A stretch of DNA of 64,000 bases, from the NCBI RefSeq assembly GCF_021991925.1, contig NZ_RXZI01000005.1, positions 1 through 64,000 of the forward strand, read 5' to 3'. Within the stretch, counting starts at the first letter, position 1. Each line of letters starts with the position of its first letter. A program made the position numbers and the translations under genes. Source of the DNA: Sutcliffiella horikoshii (lineage in GTDB: Bacteria > Bacillota > Bacilli > Bacillales > Bacillaceae_I). The notes under the pieces were generated by a model. It searched no databases and had not been told where the DNA came from. It was given only the letters and a program-made list of their open reading frames with translations. Positions 27,269-37,120 of the stretch are shown here, piece after piece.

Positions 27269-28093
27269 GTGAATTTATATATATCGGTTGATATGGAAGG
27301 AATTAGTGGCCTAGTAGATCATACCCACGTCGATTCTAGGCTGCATAACTATGAACGCGGTCGTAAAATAATGACCCAAGAAGCAAATGCAGTTGTGACC
27401 ACAGCATTTGAAAAAGGATTTAAGGAGGTTGTCGTCAATGACAGCCATTCCAAAATGAATAACATCCTGATTGAAGATTTGCACCCTGAAGTCAAATTGA
27501 TAACAGGAGATGTCAAACCGTTCTCAATGGTGCAGGGATTGGATGAAAGCTTTGATGCTGCTATTTTTGTGGGGTATCATGCTAGGGCTTCCGTGAAAGG
27601 TGTCATGACTCACTCCATGATCTTTGGTGTGAGAAATATGTACATAAATGATGTGCAAGTTGGGGAGTTGGGATTTAACGCATATGTAGCTGGCTATTAT
27701 GGCGTACCCGTCATCATGGTGGCTGGAGATGACCAAACCGCACTTGAAGCAGAAAGCCTCATCCCTGGGATACATTGTGCAGTGGTCAAGGAGGCTGCTT
27801 CACGTTCCGCTGCGAAATCACTGACTCCGATTAAAGCACAAGAGCTAATTAAAGAACGAACGTCCATGGCATTGGATGACATACATACTATAACACCGCT
27901 GGTACCGCCTGATCATCCGACGCTTCGTATTGAATTTGCCAATTACGGGCAAGCGGAATGGGCGAACCTTATGCCTGGAACCGAAATAGAGCCGGGCACG
28001 ACAATCGTTAAATTTCAAGCAAAAGATATAAAAGAAGCCTATCAGGCCATGCTTGTGATGACAGAATTGGCAATGAGAACGACATTCAGTTGA
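27269..28093 (+). CDS. dppA: D-aminopeptidase DppA (M55)
   Basis: Zinc D-aminopeptidase of 274 residues that splits D-Ala-D-Ala and related D-dipeptides; B. subtilis DppA is a self-compartmentalising decamer. The N-terminal metal motif SVDMEGISG (Asp8, Glu10) and later ligands in NDSHSKMNN and GYHAR are present. The start is GTG 27269, seven bases after AAAGGAGG. First gene of a dppABCDE-ykfABCD cluster in the B. subtilis order. A 129-bp repeat element separates it from dppB. Cytosolic. Confidence 0.95.
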   Translation: MNLYISVDMEGISGLVDHTHVDSRLHNYERGRKIMTQEANAVVTTAFEKGFKEVVVNDSHSKMNNILIEDLHPEVKLITGDVKPFSMVQGLDESFDAAIFVGYHARASVKGVMTHSMIFGVRNMYINDVQVGELGFNAYVAGYYGVPVIMVAGDDQTALEAESLIPGIHCAVVKEAASRSAAKSLTPIKAQELIKERTSMALDDIHTITPLVPPDHPTLRIEFANYGQAEWANLMPGTEIEPGTTIVKFQAKDIKEAYQAMLVMTELAMRTTFS

Positions 28094-28113
28094 TAATTTC
28101 CACAAAATTACAT

Positions 28114-28242
28114 AAGGCTGTTTAACAAAGTTTGTTCCATTTAGAAAAACATACAAATAACTGGATTAAAGCGAGTGACTGGAGAGAAAAGGAACGGTCA
28201 AACTTTAGAGCCAATAGCAACATTTTATTAGAAAACAGCCTT
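28114..28242. repeat. Core-less inverted-repeat element between dppA and dppB
   Basis: Perfect 10-bp terminal inverted repeats AAGGCTGTTT (28114-28123) and AAACAGCCTT (28233-28242), flanked by the direct repeat ACAT (28110-28113 and 28243-28246). The ends resemble those of copies F and G of the structured repeat (GGTTCTGTTAAA; AAGGTGTTAAA), but the internal core is absent. It looks like a miniature mobile element or a deletion derivative. Confidence 0.7.
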
Positions 28243-28270
28243 ACATAAAAAACCCTATAGTGAAGAAAGT

Positions 28271-29215
28271 GTGAGTGGGAGAATGGGAACTTTTATAGCA
28301 AAACGATTACTAGCAATGCTCATAACTTTATGGGTCATCATCACATTGACCTTCTTCTTGATGCATGCCATTCCGGGTTCGCCACTCAACGAAGAGCGCT
28401 CTACAAGCGATGTTGTCCAACGCAACCTAGAAGCGCACTATCATTTGGACAAGCCGATACCTGTGCAATATGTGATGTATTTAAAGACGTTAGTGACATT
28501 GGATTTCGGACCGTCGATTAAACAGCCGTCCCAGACGGTGAATGACATGTTGGGACGCGGCTTTCCGATCTCGTTTGAACTAGGTATGATCACCTTGGCG
28601 ATTGCGGTTATTTCAGGGATCTTCTTGGGAGTGATTGCCGCACTGAAACGAAACGGTGTCATTGATTACATGGCCATGACCTTTGCCGTTTTCGGAATAT
28701 CCATACCGAACTTTGTGCTTGCAACCATGCTCATACAGCAGGTTGCCGTTACTTGGGGTTTGCTTCCCCCTGCCACCTGGACGAGCTGGAAACATATGAT
28801 TTTGCCGACCTTGGCTCTTGCAACCGGACCAATGGCAATCATTGCAAGATTGACGAGGGCAAGCATGATGGAAGTGCTGACACAGGATTACATACGAACT
28901 GCCAAGGCAAAGGGATTATCCCCTGTGAAAATAGTGTTTAAGCACGCTCTTCGAAATGCGTTGCTTCCGGTCGTCACGATCCTTGGGACTCTTGCCGCAG
29001 GGATTTTGACTGGAACGTTTGTTATCGAGAAGATCTTTGCGATACCTGGAATGGGGAAATACTTCGTGGAAAGTATCAATACTCGTGACTATCCAGTCAT
29101 TATGGGGACGACAGTATTTTATAGTGCTTTCTTGATTATGATGCTGTTTCTTGTAGACATAGCTTACGGGATATTAGACCCTCGTATCAAGCTTCATAAA
29201 AAGGAGGGGAACTAA
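28271..29215 (+). CDS. dppB: Dipeptide ABC transporter permease DppB
   Basis: Membrane permease of 314 residues of the DppB/OppB family with six predicted helices and the inner-face EAA-like loop TRASMMEVLTQDYIRTAKAKG that contacts the ATPases. The N-terminal helix GTFIAKRLLAMLITLWVII is typical. The start is uncertain: GTG 28271 is used here, ATG 28283 is the alternative and neither has a strong ribosome site. It pairs with DppC one base downstream, forming the channel for di- and murein tripeptide uptake. Confidence 0.93.
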   Translation: MSGRMGTFIAKRLLAMLITLWVIITLTFFLMHAIPGSPLNEERSTSDVVQRNLEAHYHLDKPIPVQYVMYLKTLVTLDFGPSIKQPSQTVNDMLGRGFPISFELGMITLAIAVISGIFLGVIAALKRNGVIDYMAMTFAVFGISIPNFVLATMLIQQVAVTWGLLPPATWTSWKHMILPTLALATGPMAIIARLTRASMMEVLTQDYIRTAKAKGLSPVKIVFKHALRNALLPVVTILGTLAAGILTGTFVIEKIFAIPGMGKYFVESINTRDYPVIMGTTVFYSAFLIMMLFLVDIAYGILDPRIKLHKKEGN

Positions 29216-29216
29216 T

Positions 29217-30167
29217 ATGGCTCAACGTAAACTGCAAGAAAATAACCATAACACTGTCCCGGATGAATGGTTCAAACCCGTTGATAAAAATAAGGGGGAG
29301 GCAGAAGCTGTGGTCCGTCCAAGTCTTTCCTATTGGCAAGATGCTTGGCGGAGGCTTGTGAAAAATAAATTGGCGATGGCAGGGTTGGTTTTTTTAGTGT
29401 TCTTGACCATCATGGCTATTTTCGGTCCGATTTTTTCCTCCCATAGTGTGACACAGACAAACCTGCCCAATCAGAATCAGCCTCCATCATCTACCCACCT
29501 TTTCGGTACAGATGAACTTGGGAGAGACGTATTCACACGTACCTGGTATGGTGCAAGAATCTCCCTGTTTGTCGGTTTGATGGCCGCACTGATCGACTTT
29601 ATCATCGGGGTTATCTACGGGGGAATAGCCGGCTACAAAGGCGGCAGAACCGATAATGCCATGATGCGGGTGGTGGAAGTATTATACGGCCTTCCTTATC
29701 TATTAGTCGTCATTCTATTAATGGTAGTAATGGGACCTGGCTTATTGACCATCATCATTGCGCTTACTGTAACAGGTTGGGTCGGTATGGCAAGGATAGT
29801 CCGGGGGCAGGTGCTACAAATCAAGAATTATGAGTTTGTGCTCGCCTCCAAAACATTTGGAACGAAGACCTCTCGGATAATCAGAAAGAATCTTCTACCT
29901 AATACAATGGGACCCATCATTGTGCAAATGACATTGACAGTACCCGCAGCGATTTTTGCAGAAGCATTTTTAAGCTTCCTTGGCCTAGGTGTACAGGCTC
30001 CATATGCCAGTTGGGGTGTAATGGCCAATGATGGATTATCCACAATCATTTCCGGACATTGGTGGCGCCTTTTCTTCCCGGCATTCTTCATCTCCATGAC
30101 TATGTTTGCGTTTAACGTGCTTGGAGACGGATTACAAGACGCACTAGATCCAAAGCTGAGGAGGTAA
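29217..30167 (+). CDS. dppC: Dipeptide ABC transporter permease DppC
   Basis: Second permease subunit, 316 residues. A cytosolic N-terminal tail of about 45 residues with the OppC-type WQDAWRRLVKNKLAMAGL entry helix precedes six helices, and the loop GQVLQIKNYEFVLASKTFG carries the ATPase coupling site. The ribosome site AGGAGGGG lies over the dppB stop, giving tight coupling. Together with DppB, DppD and the binding protein DppE it makes the transporter. Confidence 0.95.
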   Translation: MAQRKLQENNHNTVPDEWFKPVDKNKGEAEAVVRPSLSYWQDAWRRLVKNKLAMAGLVFLVFLTIMAIFGPIFSSHSVTQTNLPNQNQPPSSTHLFGTDELGRDVFTRTWYGARISLFVGLMAALIDFIIGVIYGGIAGYKGGRTDNAMMRVVEVLYGLPYLLVVILLMVVMGPGLLTIIIALTVTGWVGMARIVRGQVLQIKNYEFVLASKTFGTKTSRIIRKNLLPNTMGPIIVQMTLTVPAAIFAEAFLSFLGLGVQAPYASWGVMANDGLSTIISGHWWRLFFPAFFISMTMFAFNVLGDGLQDALDPKLRR

Positions 30168-30175
30168 GTGACATC

Positions 30176-31186
30176 ATGGAAAAAGTACTGCAAGTTAAAG
30201 ACTTACATGTTTCCTTTACAACCTACGGGGGAGAAGTGAAAGCGGTTCGAGGTGTTAGTTTCGACCTCCATAAAGGAGAGACACTTGCGATCGTAGGAGA
30301 GTCAGGCTGTGGGAAAAGTGTGACATCCCAAAGTATCATGCGTTTGATCCCTGAGCCCCCAGGACGCATTACTCAAGGTTCGGTCCTTTTTAAAGGCAAG
30401 GACCTCACAAAAGTGTCCGAACCGGAGATGAGAAAAATCAGGGGCGCAGATATCTCCATGATTTTCCAAGATCCTATGACAGCGTTGAATCCGACGTTGA
30501 CAGTTGGAGATCAGATCATGGAAGGGATCATCCAGCATAAAAAGGTATCCAAAGCAGAAGCGAAGAAACAGGCAGTGGACATGCTTAATCTTGTTGGGAT
30601 ACCAAGTCCAACAGAACGCCTGAAGCAATATCCTCACCAGTTCAGTGGAGGAATGAGGCAGCGAATCGTCATTGCGATGGCCCTTGTCTGCCAGCCGGAA
30701 GTATTGATAGCAGACGAACCGACAACAGCACTCGATGTGACAATCCAAGCGCAGATTTTAAACCTTTTTAAGGATATTCAAAAAAAGACAGGCGTTTCCA
30801 TCATCATAATCACCCATGACCTCGGGGTGGTGGCACAAGTGGCAGACCGTGTGGCTGTCATGTATGCAGGGAAGATAGTCGAATCCGGGAATAGGAGAGA
30901 GATCTTCTATAGGGGGGAGCATCCATATACGAAAGGTCTATTAAACTCTGTTCCTCGTCTTGATTTGGAAGATGAAGAACTGGTACCTATTGTCGGGTCG
31001 CCGCCAGATTTGTTTTCACCACCGGTAGGCTGTGCATTTGCTGCAAGATGCGAGTATGCAATGGAGGTTTGTGAGCGCGTATATCCGATGAAGACAACTT
31101 TGTCTGAGGAACATCATGTGGATTGTTGGCTTCAGGACCCAAGAGCGCCTAAGCCCGTAAGAACTGTGATTTCTACTATAAGGTAA
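30176..31186 (+). CDS. dppD: Dipeptide ABC transporter ATPase DppD
   Basis: A 336-residue ATPase with Walker [10 protein letters not shown], signature [15 protein letters not shown], Walker [13 protein letters not shown] and switch histidine in IIITHDLG. The C-terminal oligopeptide/dipeptide extension has the cysteine-rich [15 protein letters not shown]. The start ATG 30176 uses GAGGAGG located in the end of dppC. Its partner ATPase is probably YkfD at the far end of the cluster, as no dppF is present. The stop codon lies in the left arm of repeat copy E. Confidence 0.95.
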   Translation: MEKVLQVKDLHVSFTTYGGEVKAVRGVSFDLHKGETLAIVGESGCGKSVTSQSIMRLIPEPPGRITQGSVLFKGKDLTKVSEPEMRKIRGADISMIFQDPMTALNPTLTVGDQIMEGIIQHKKVSKAEAKKQAVDMLNLVGIPSPTERLKQYPHQFSGGMRQRIVIAMALVCQPEVLIADEPTTALDVTIQAQILNLFKDIQKKTGVSIIIITHDLGVVAQVADRVAVMYAGKIVESGNRREIFYRGEHPYTKGLLNSVPRLDLEDEELVPIVGSPPDLFSPPVGCAFAARCEYAMEVCERVYPMKTTLSEEHHVDCWLQDPRAPKPVRTVISTIR

Positions 31187-31350
31187 GACTTATAGTGAAA
31201 TAGAATTTCCTAGCTGTTGATTGGAGCACAGGGCGAAGACTCCTGAGGGAGATAGCGCTAGGTGGAGACCCCGCAGGCGTAGCCGAGGAGGCTCCAGCAG
31301 CGCCCCTAGGAAAGCGAAGCCCGGTGCGGAAATCAACAGCGGCGTCTTAC
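31183..31350 (+). repeat. Structured dispersed repeat, copy E, inside the dpp operon
   Basis: GTAAGAC (31183-31189) and GTCTTAC (31344-31350) bound the element. Inner stems are TTGATT/AATCAA (31217, 31331), GCACAGGGC/GCCCGGTGC (31226, 31319; one mismatch) and TGGAG/CTCCA (31263, 31292). It fills nearly the whole 195-bp space between dppD and dppE. Confidence 0.88.
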
Positions 31351-31381
31351 ACATTTAAGTATGAAAAAGGGGGAGTAACAC

Positions 31382-33013
31382 ATGAAAAAGGTAATGTCAT
31401 TACTAATGGCGGCCATGCTGGTATTCGTACTTGCAGCCTGTACCGCAAGCAACAACGCAGGCACCGACACGAGCGAAGGCTCAAACAACAACGAAAGCGC
31501 ATCGGGAGAGAAGGTTCTGCGTCTGAATAACGGATCTGAACCAACCTCATTGGATCCGCCAATCGGATTTGACTCTTATTCTTGGAATGCTTTAAACAAC
31601 TTGATGGAGGGACTGACTCGCTTAAATGACGAGCACCTGCCACAAGAAGCTACTGCGGAAAAATGGGATGTATCCGAAGACGGGAAAACTTACACATTCT
31701 ATATCCGTGACAATGCAAAATGGTCTAATGGAGACGACGTGACAGCGGCAGATTTTGAATTCGCTTGGAAACGTCTTTTGAACCCTGATACAGCATCTCC
31801 TGCTGCATTCCTTGGTTACTTCATTGAAGGTGGAGAAGCGTATAACAACGGCGAAGGATCTGCAGACGATGTGAAAGTAAAGGCAGTGGATGAAAAAACT
31901 TTGGAAGTTACACTTGTAGCTCCACAAACATATTTCTTAAGTGTCATCACAAATCCAGCCTTCTTCCCGATCAATGAGAAGGTAGCTACAGAAAATCCAG
32001 AGTGGTTTACAGAAGCGGATTCTTTTGTAGGAAATGGTCCATTCAACCTTGCCGAGTGGGAGCATGAAAGCCATTTTGTTATGGCTAAAAACGATCAATA
32101 TTGGGATGCAGAAGCTGTAAAGCTTGATAAAGTTCACTGGGCTATGGTGAATGATTCTAATACAGAATACCAAATGTACCAAACTGGAGACTTGGATACT
32201 TCAGGAGTTCCTGCTGATGTAAGTGAGCAGCTATTCCAAGAAGGTAAAGTGAATGTAGGGGAGCAAGCAGGAACATATTTCTTCCGTTTCGGTGTGGAGC
32301 AGGAGCCTTTCCAAAATGCCAATATTCGTAAAGCGTTCGCGATGGCTGTCAACCAACAGGATATCGTCGACTATATTACAAAAAGAGATGAAGAGCCTGC
32401 TAAAGGATTTGTCTCCACAGGATTCACCGATCCATCCGGAAATGACTTTCGCGAAACTAACGGAGATCTTTTAACGTTTAATGCAGAAGAAGCAAAAGCA
32501 TTACTTGAAAAAGGAATGGAAGAAGAAGGGTATGAAACATTACCTGAAGTAACATTGACTTATAACACAAGTGATGAGCATAAGCGTATTGCGGAAACAC
32601 TTCAACAAATGTTCAAAGACAATTTGGGAGTGGATGTCAAACTTGCAAACATGGAATGGAATGTATTCCTTGATGCGCAAAGAAACCTTGAATTCCAATT
32701 CTCCCGTAGCTCTTTCTTGGCTGACTATGCAGATCCAATCAACTTCTTGGAGAATTTCCAAACTGGTCATTCCATGAACCGTACGGGCTGGACAAATGCC
32801 AAGTATGATGAACTGATTCAAAATGCTCTTAACGAAGCAGATGAAGCAAAACGATTTGAGCACATGTATGAAGCAGAGAAGGTATTATTTGAAGAAATGC
32901 CGATCATACCGTTGTATTTCTACAACCATGTATATCTTCAAAACGAAGCGGTTAAAGGAATCGTTCGCCATCCTGTAGGATACATCGAGCTTAAATGGGC
33001 GGACAAAGAATAA
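31382..33013 (+). CDS. dppE: Peptide-binding lipoprotein DppE
   Basis: Extracellular solute-binding lipoprotein of 543 residues that captures peptides for DppBCD. The signal peptide ends in VLAAC with Cys20 lipidated, followed by a Ser/Asn-rich linker (to about residue 42) and the SBP family 5 domain (LRLNNGSEPTSLDPPIGFDS...). ATG 31382 follows GGGGGAG. It is separated from dppD by a structured repeat and closed by its own terminator, so binding protein can be made in excess. Length and order match DppE. Confidence 0.95.
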   Translation: MKKVMSLLMAAMLVFVLAACTASNNAGTDTSEGSNNNESASGEKVLRLNNGSEPTSLDPPIGFDSYSWNALNNLMEGLTRLNDEHLPQEATAEKWDVSEDGKTYTFYIRDNAKWSNGDDVTAADFEFAWKRLLNPDTASPAAFLGYFIEGGEAYNNGEGSADDVKVKAVDEKTLEVTLVAPQTYFLSVITNPAFFPINEKVATENPEWFTEADSFVGNGPFNLAEWEHESHFVMAKNDQYWDAEAVKLDKVHWAMVNDSNTEYQMYQTGDLDTSGVPADVSEQLFQEGKVNVGEQAGTYFFRFGVEQEPFQNANIRKAFAMAVNQQDIVDYITKRDEEPAKGFVSTGFTDPSGNDFRETNGDLLTFNAEEAKALLEKGMEEEGYETLPEVTLTYNTSDEHKRIAETLQQMFKDNLGVDVKLANMEWNVFLDAQRNLEFQFSRSSFLADYADPINFLENFQTGHSMNRTGWTNAKYDELIQNALNEADEAKRFEHMYEAEKVLFEEMPIIPLYFYNHVYLQNEAVKGIVRHPVGYIELKWADKE

Positions 33014-33033
33014 TAGGGTATAAGTTTTAACAG

Positions 33034-33062
33034 GAAAAGGGTGTTCACTGAACACCCTTTTC
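33034..33062 (+). terminator. Terminator between dppE and ykfA
   Basis: GAAAAGGGTGTTCA and TGAACACCCTTTTC with a minimal loop. It would separate dpp from ykf transcripts or dampen read-through. Confidence 0.85.
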
Positions 33063-33147
33063 ATTGAAATTGGATACATACTGAATCAAGCATCACCTTA
33101 CATATACATAGTTTGACGGAAATTAATAAAGGAGAGGAGTGGCGAAA

Positions 33148-34068
33148 ATGAAGCCGCTGCGTTTGAAAAAAGGAGACACGGTTGGTGTCATCGCACCTGC
33201 AAGTCCACCGAAACAGGAGAAGTTGAAACGGGCACTCCCTTTTTTGGAAGAGGAACTGGGTTTGAAAGTAAAGATGGGTAAATATGTGGATGCTCCATAC
33301 GGCTACCTTGCATCCAAAGACGAAGAAAAACTGGACGATCTGCATGCGATGTTTCAGGATGAAGAGGTAAAAGCCATTTTCTGTGCTTGCGGTGGATTTG
33401 GAACGGCAAGGATTGCTTCCAACATAAATTATGACATTATAAAAAATAACCCAAAGATCTTTTGGGGATATAGTGATATCACATTTTTACATCAGGCATT
33501 TTATCAAAAAGCTGGTTTGACTTCCTTCCACGGTCCGATGCTGAGCTCAGATATAGGGCTTGATAGCATACACCCTCTATCAAAAGCTTATTTTCAGCAG
33601 TTGTTTGACCCAACTGAAATGGTTTATACAGAAGAATTGTCTTCTCTAGAAGTGATGAACGAGGGAGTGGCAAGCGGGGAACTTGTCGGGGGAAATCTGA
33701 CACTGTTGGTCAGTTCGCTTGGAACAGAGTTTGAATTGGATACAAAGGGAAAAATCTTCTTTTTTGAAGATATTGATGAACAGCCATACAAAGTAGACAG
33801 AATGCTAAACCAGCTGAAAATGGCGGGCAAATTCGCCGACGCGGAAGGTATTATTATTGGGGACTTCCATAATTGTGTGCCAGATGAGGGAAAAGCATCC
33901 TTGACGCTTGAGGAGGTCATCTCTCAACACGTGAAAGATGCAGGCAAACCGACGATGGGCGGCTTTCAATTTGGACACTGCTCTCCGAATATCGCCATCC
34001 CACACGGCTCAAAAGCGGAATTGAACACATACAACAAGACATTAACCATCCAACCAGGAGTGGAATGA
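33148..34068 (+). CDS. ykfA: LD-carboxypeptidase YkfA (S66)
   Basis: A 306-residue serine peptidase of family S66 that removes the D-Ala from murein tetrapeptides in the cytosol. Typical features are the N-terminal LKKGDTVGVIAPASPP, the nucleophile region FWGYSDITFLHQAFY, and the C-terminal FGHCSPNIAIPHG with the catalytic histidine. The ribosome site GGAGAGGAG sits eight bases before ATG 33148; GTG 33139 overlaps it and is rejected. First of the ykf recycling genes. Confidence 0.93.
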   Translation: MKPLRLKKGDTVGVIAPASPPKQEKLKRALPFLEEELGLKVKMGKYVDAPYGYLASKDEEKLDDLHAMFQDEEVKAIFCACGGFGTARIASNINYDIIKNNPKIFWGYSDITFLHQAFYQKAGLTSFHGPMLSSDIGLDSIHPLSKAYFQQLFDPTEMVYTEELSSLEVMNEGVASGELVGGNLTLLVSSLGTEFELDTKGKIFFFEDIDEQPYKVDRMLNQLKMAGKFADAEGIIIGDFHNCVPDEGKASLTLEEVISQHVKDAGKPTMGGFQFGHCSPNIAIPHGSKAELNTYNKTLTIQPGVE

Positions 34069-34081
34069 AAGGGGCAGGAAC

Positions 34082-35182
34082 ATGAACATCCAGCAAATTG
34101 AAACTTTTCGAACCGAAGTACCTCTGTCCAAACCATTTAAAACAGCATTGCGTACCGTGTATGTAGCGGAAGCTGTGGTAGTGAAGATCACCTGTGATAA
34201 TGGTCTGGTTGGATGGGGAGAGGCACCACCTACACATGTCATCACAGGGGATAGCCTTGATAGTGTAGAATATGCCATTCAACAAATATTGAAACCAACC
34301 CTATTAAACGCAAATCTCCTGAACTATGAACCATTACTGCAAAAACTACATAAATCACTTGTTCGTAATTCAAGTGCAAAGGCTGCGGTCGACATGGCCA
34401 TCTATGATTGCTTGGCCCAACATAGCAGGCTGCCTCTATATCAATATTTGGGAGGTTCCAAGAGCGAGCTTGAAACAGACTTCACCGTCAGCGTCAATTC
34501 CCCGAAGGAGATGGGGGAGGATGCATTGCTTTATATGGAAAGAGGTTTCCGTGTTCTCAAAGTTAAAGTAGGAAAAGACGATATGGAGACAGATATTGCT
34601 AGAATAAGAGAAATCAGAAGGCGTGTAGGAGATACAATAGAAATTCGTCTCGATGCCAACCAGGGCTGGACGGCTAAAGAAGCAATTCGCGGCATTCGCA
34701 AAATGGAAGATCTGGGATTGAATATCGAGCTTGTCGAGCAACCTGTCATTGCCCATGATGTGGAGGGGTTGAAACAAGTAACCGATGCAGTGGAAACACC
34801 AATCATGGCGGATGAAAGTGTCTTTACACCAGAACAGGCACTACAGGTACTTAAAACGCGGAGTGCTGACCTGATCAATATCAAATTGATGAAATCAGGA
34901 GGGATTTTCCAGGCGGAGAAAATCAATAGTATTGCAGAGGCATTTGGAGTAGAGTGCATGGTTGGAAGCATGATTGAAACCAGACTTGGCATTACGGCTG
35001 CCGCCCATTTTGCTGCAAGTAAGAGCAATATCACACGATTTGATTTTGATGCCCCCCTTATGTTAGCGGAAGATATCGTTACGGGCGGTATCATTTATAA
35101 CGGTCGGACGATCCGTTTCCCGGCTACTTATGGTTTAGGAATTAGTGATGTGAATGTCAAAGGAGGAGTCAGCATTGAGTAA
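34082..35182 (+). CDS. ykfB: L-Ala-D/L-Glu epimerase
   Basis: A 366-residue enolase-superfamily epimerase that turns L-Ala-D-Glu from murein into L-Ala-L-Glu so ordinary peptidases can use it. Catalytic lysines lie in RVLKVKVG, metal ligands in RLDANQGW, LVEQPV and MADES, and the second-face lysine in NIKLMKSGG. ATG 34082 is 13 bases after the ykfA stop with GGGGCAGGA before it. It overlaps ykfC by eight bases. Confidence 0.95.
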   Translation: MNIQQIETFRTEVPLSKPFKTALRTVYVAEAVVVKITCDNGLVGWGEAPPTHVITGDSLDSVEYAIQQILKPTLLNANLLNYEPLLQKLHKSLVRNSSAKAAVDMAIYDCLAQHSRLPLYQYLGGSKSELETDFTVSVNSPKEMGEDALLYMERGFRVLKVKVGKDDMETDIARIREIRRRVGDTIEIRLDANQGWTAKEAIRGIRKMEDLGLNIELVEQPVIAHDVEGLKQVTDAVETPIMADESVFTPEQALQVLKTRSADLINIKLMKSGGIFQAEKINSIAEAFGVECMVGSMIETRLGITAAAHFAASKSNITRFDFDAPLMLAEDIVTGGIIYNGRTIRFPATYGLGISDVNVKGGVSIE

Positions 35183-36098
35183 ATTTGTCATAAATGTACC
35201 GGTAGCCACCATTTGGACCTCTTATGATTCAGCAAGAAAGCTGGACGAAAAAGCTATATCGAATCCTACTGATATCAGTAGTTGGTTGGATTCGCTGAAT
35301 TTTGAGACAAGGTTAGAGCTCTGTGATGCAAACCTCATCCAATCTCAACTGCTATACGGGCAAGAGGTTCTCGTTCTTGAGGAACAGGAAAATTATTATC
35401 ATATTATTGCATTGACGCAAGGCTCATCGAAGGATGATAGGGGATATCCTGGCTGGGTGCCGAAGTGTCAGATTACAGAAGTAACGGACTGGAAGCTTGC
35501 AGATAGTCCGGTTGCAGTGGTGACAAACAACCTCACCACTTTATTCTCAACGGAGGATAAGGAGTTACTGGAGCTTAGCTTCCAGACTATTTTGCCTGTA
35601 GTGGATAAAGGGGAAGAAAAGGTGAAGGTACAACTTCCTGATGGAAGTGTTGGACTACTAAGAACGGATGATACTTCTGTTTATGAGGGGCTTGCTTCCA
35701 TTCCAAGGGGTTCAGGTGCAGATATCGTCCGAACGGGTGAAAGATTCATTGGTCTTCCATACTTGTGGGGGGGCATGAGTGGATATGGAATGGATTGCTC
35801 AGGCTTCAGTTACACGATGTGCAAAGCTAGTGGCTATATCATCCCCCGTGATGCCCATGACCAGGCTAAAGAGGGAGTAAGAGTGGAACTTGACGCATTG
35901 GAACCTGGTGACCTTCTGTTTTTTGCCTATGAAGAGGGCAAAGGCAAGATTCATCATGTCGGAATCTATCACGGAGAGGGCAAACTTTTACACTCACCAA
36001 AAACAGGTCGGGATATTGAAATTCTTCCAATGGAAAATACCATCTATGAAAAAGAATTATGTGCAGCAAGAAGGTACTGGCAAAAGGACGGGGAATAA
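35175..36098 (+). CDS. ykfC: Gamma-D-glutamyl-L-diamino-acid endopeptidase YkfC (NlpC/P60)
   Basis: A 307-residue cysteine peptidase that releases L-Ala-D-Glu from murein peptides, providing the substrate of YkfB. Two SH3b-like regions (about 1-180) precede NlpC/P60 with Cys in [10 protein letters not shown], His in IHHVGIYHG and the third residue in LLHSPKTG. No signal peptide, in line with cytosolic recycling. The start is TTG 35175, six bases after AGGAGGAG; an in-frame ATG 35154 lies deep in ykfB and is not supported. Confidence 0.94.
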   Translation: MSKFVINVPVATIWTSYDSARKLDEKAISNPTDISSWLDSLNFETRLELCDANLIQSQLLYGQEVLVLEEQENYYHIIALTQGSSKDDRGYPGWVPKCQITEVTDWKLADSPVAVVTNNLTTLFSTEDKELLELSFQTILPVVDKGEEKVKVQLPDGSVGLLRTDDTSVYEGLASIPRGSGADIVRTGERFIGLPYLWGGMSGYGMDCSGFSYTMCKASGYIIPRDAHDQAKEGVRVELDALEPGDLLFFAYEEGKGKIHHVGIYHGEGKLLHSPKTGRDIEILPMENTIYEKELCAARRYWQKDGE

Positions 36099-36100
36099 TC

Positions 36101-37120
36101 ATGCAAAAGAAACTACTACAAGTGAAAAACTTGCAAAAGTATTTTTTTCTGGGGAAAAATCAAACCTTAAAAGCAGTAGACAACGTCTCATTTGATATTT
36201 ATCAGGGAGAAACCTTTGGTCTTGTTGGTGAGTCAGGTTGCGGGAAATCCACTACTGGTAGGACAATAATCGGATTATATGGCAAAACGGCAGGGGAAGT
36301 AAACTTTAACGGAAAAGATGTTCATACTCTTACCGAGAAAGAGAAATTTGCTTTCCACCGAAACATGCAGATGATCTTTCAAGATCCATATGCTTCTTTA
36401 AATCCGCGCTCCACGGTAAAAGAGATCATTTCCGAACCGATGGAAGTGCATGGAATCTATAAAAATAGTAAAGAACGTACGGAACGTGTCTATCAACTAT
36501 TGGAAGATGTGGGCCTGAACCGTGAGCATGCGAACCGTTATCCGCATGAATTCAGCGGTGGACAAAGGCAGCGTATCGGCATTGCCCGTGCACTTGCATT
36601 GGATCCGGACTTCATTATTGCAGATGAACCGATTTCTGCATTGGATGTATCCGTACAGGCGCAAGTAGTGAACTTAATGAAACGACTCCAGAAAGAAAAA
36701 GGCTTGACCTATCTGTTTATTGCCCACGATCTATCCATGGTCAAACATATCAGTGATCGAATAGGGGTCATGTACCTAGGGAAGATGATGGAATTGACCG
36801 AAAGCAAGGCGCTCTATAAAAAGCCATTACACCCTTATACACAAGCCTTGCTATCCGCCATCCCAATACCTGACCCGGATGTGGAAGACAGAAGGGAAAG
36901 ACAGATTGTCCAAGGGGAGATACCAAGCCCAATCAACCCACCAAGCGGCTGTGTCTTCCGTACCCGTTGTCCGCATGCGATGGAAGCTTGCAGCCAATCA
37001 GTTCCAGAATGGCAGGAAGTGGAAGATAGGCATTATGTGGCATGTCATTTATATAATGAAAAAATTGTCGGGCCAGATAAAGTAAGGGAAATGGTGGCAA
37101 GTGCGCATGATGGGAACTGA
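36101..37120 (+). CDS. ykfD: Oligopeptide ABC transporter ATPase YkfD
   Basis: A 339-residue OppF/DppF-type ATPase: Walker [11 protein letters not shown], signature [15 protein letters not shown], Walker [13 protein letters not shown], switch FIAHDLSM, and the C-terminal [13 protein letters not shown]. With DppD it would complete the heterodimeric motor that the dpp cluster otherwise lacks. ATG 36101 is two bases after the ykfC stop, preceded by GGACGGGGA. It overlaps the following hydrolase by 20 bases. Confidence 0.94.
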   Translation: MQKKLLQVKNLQKYFFLGKNQTLKAVDNVSFDIYQGETFGLVGESGCGKSTTGRTIIGLYGKTAGEVNFNGKDVHTLTEKEKFAFHRNMQMIFQDPYASLNPRSTVKEIISEPMEVHGIYKNSKERTERVYQLLEDVGLNREHANRYPHEFSGGQRQRIGIARALALDPDFIIADEPISALDVSVQAQVVNLMKRLQKEKGLTYLFIAHDLSMVKHISDRIGVMYLGKMMELTESKALYKKPLHPYTQALLSAIPIPDPDVEDRRERQIVQGEIPSPINPPSGCVFRTRCPHAMEACSQSVPEWQEVEDRHYVACHLYNEKIVGPDKVREMVASAHDGN

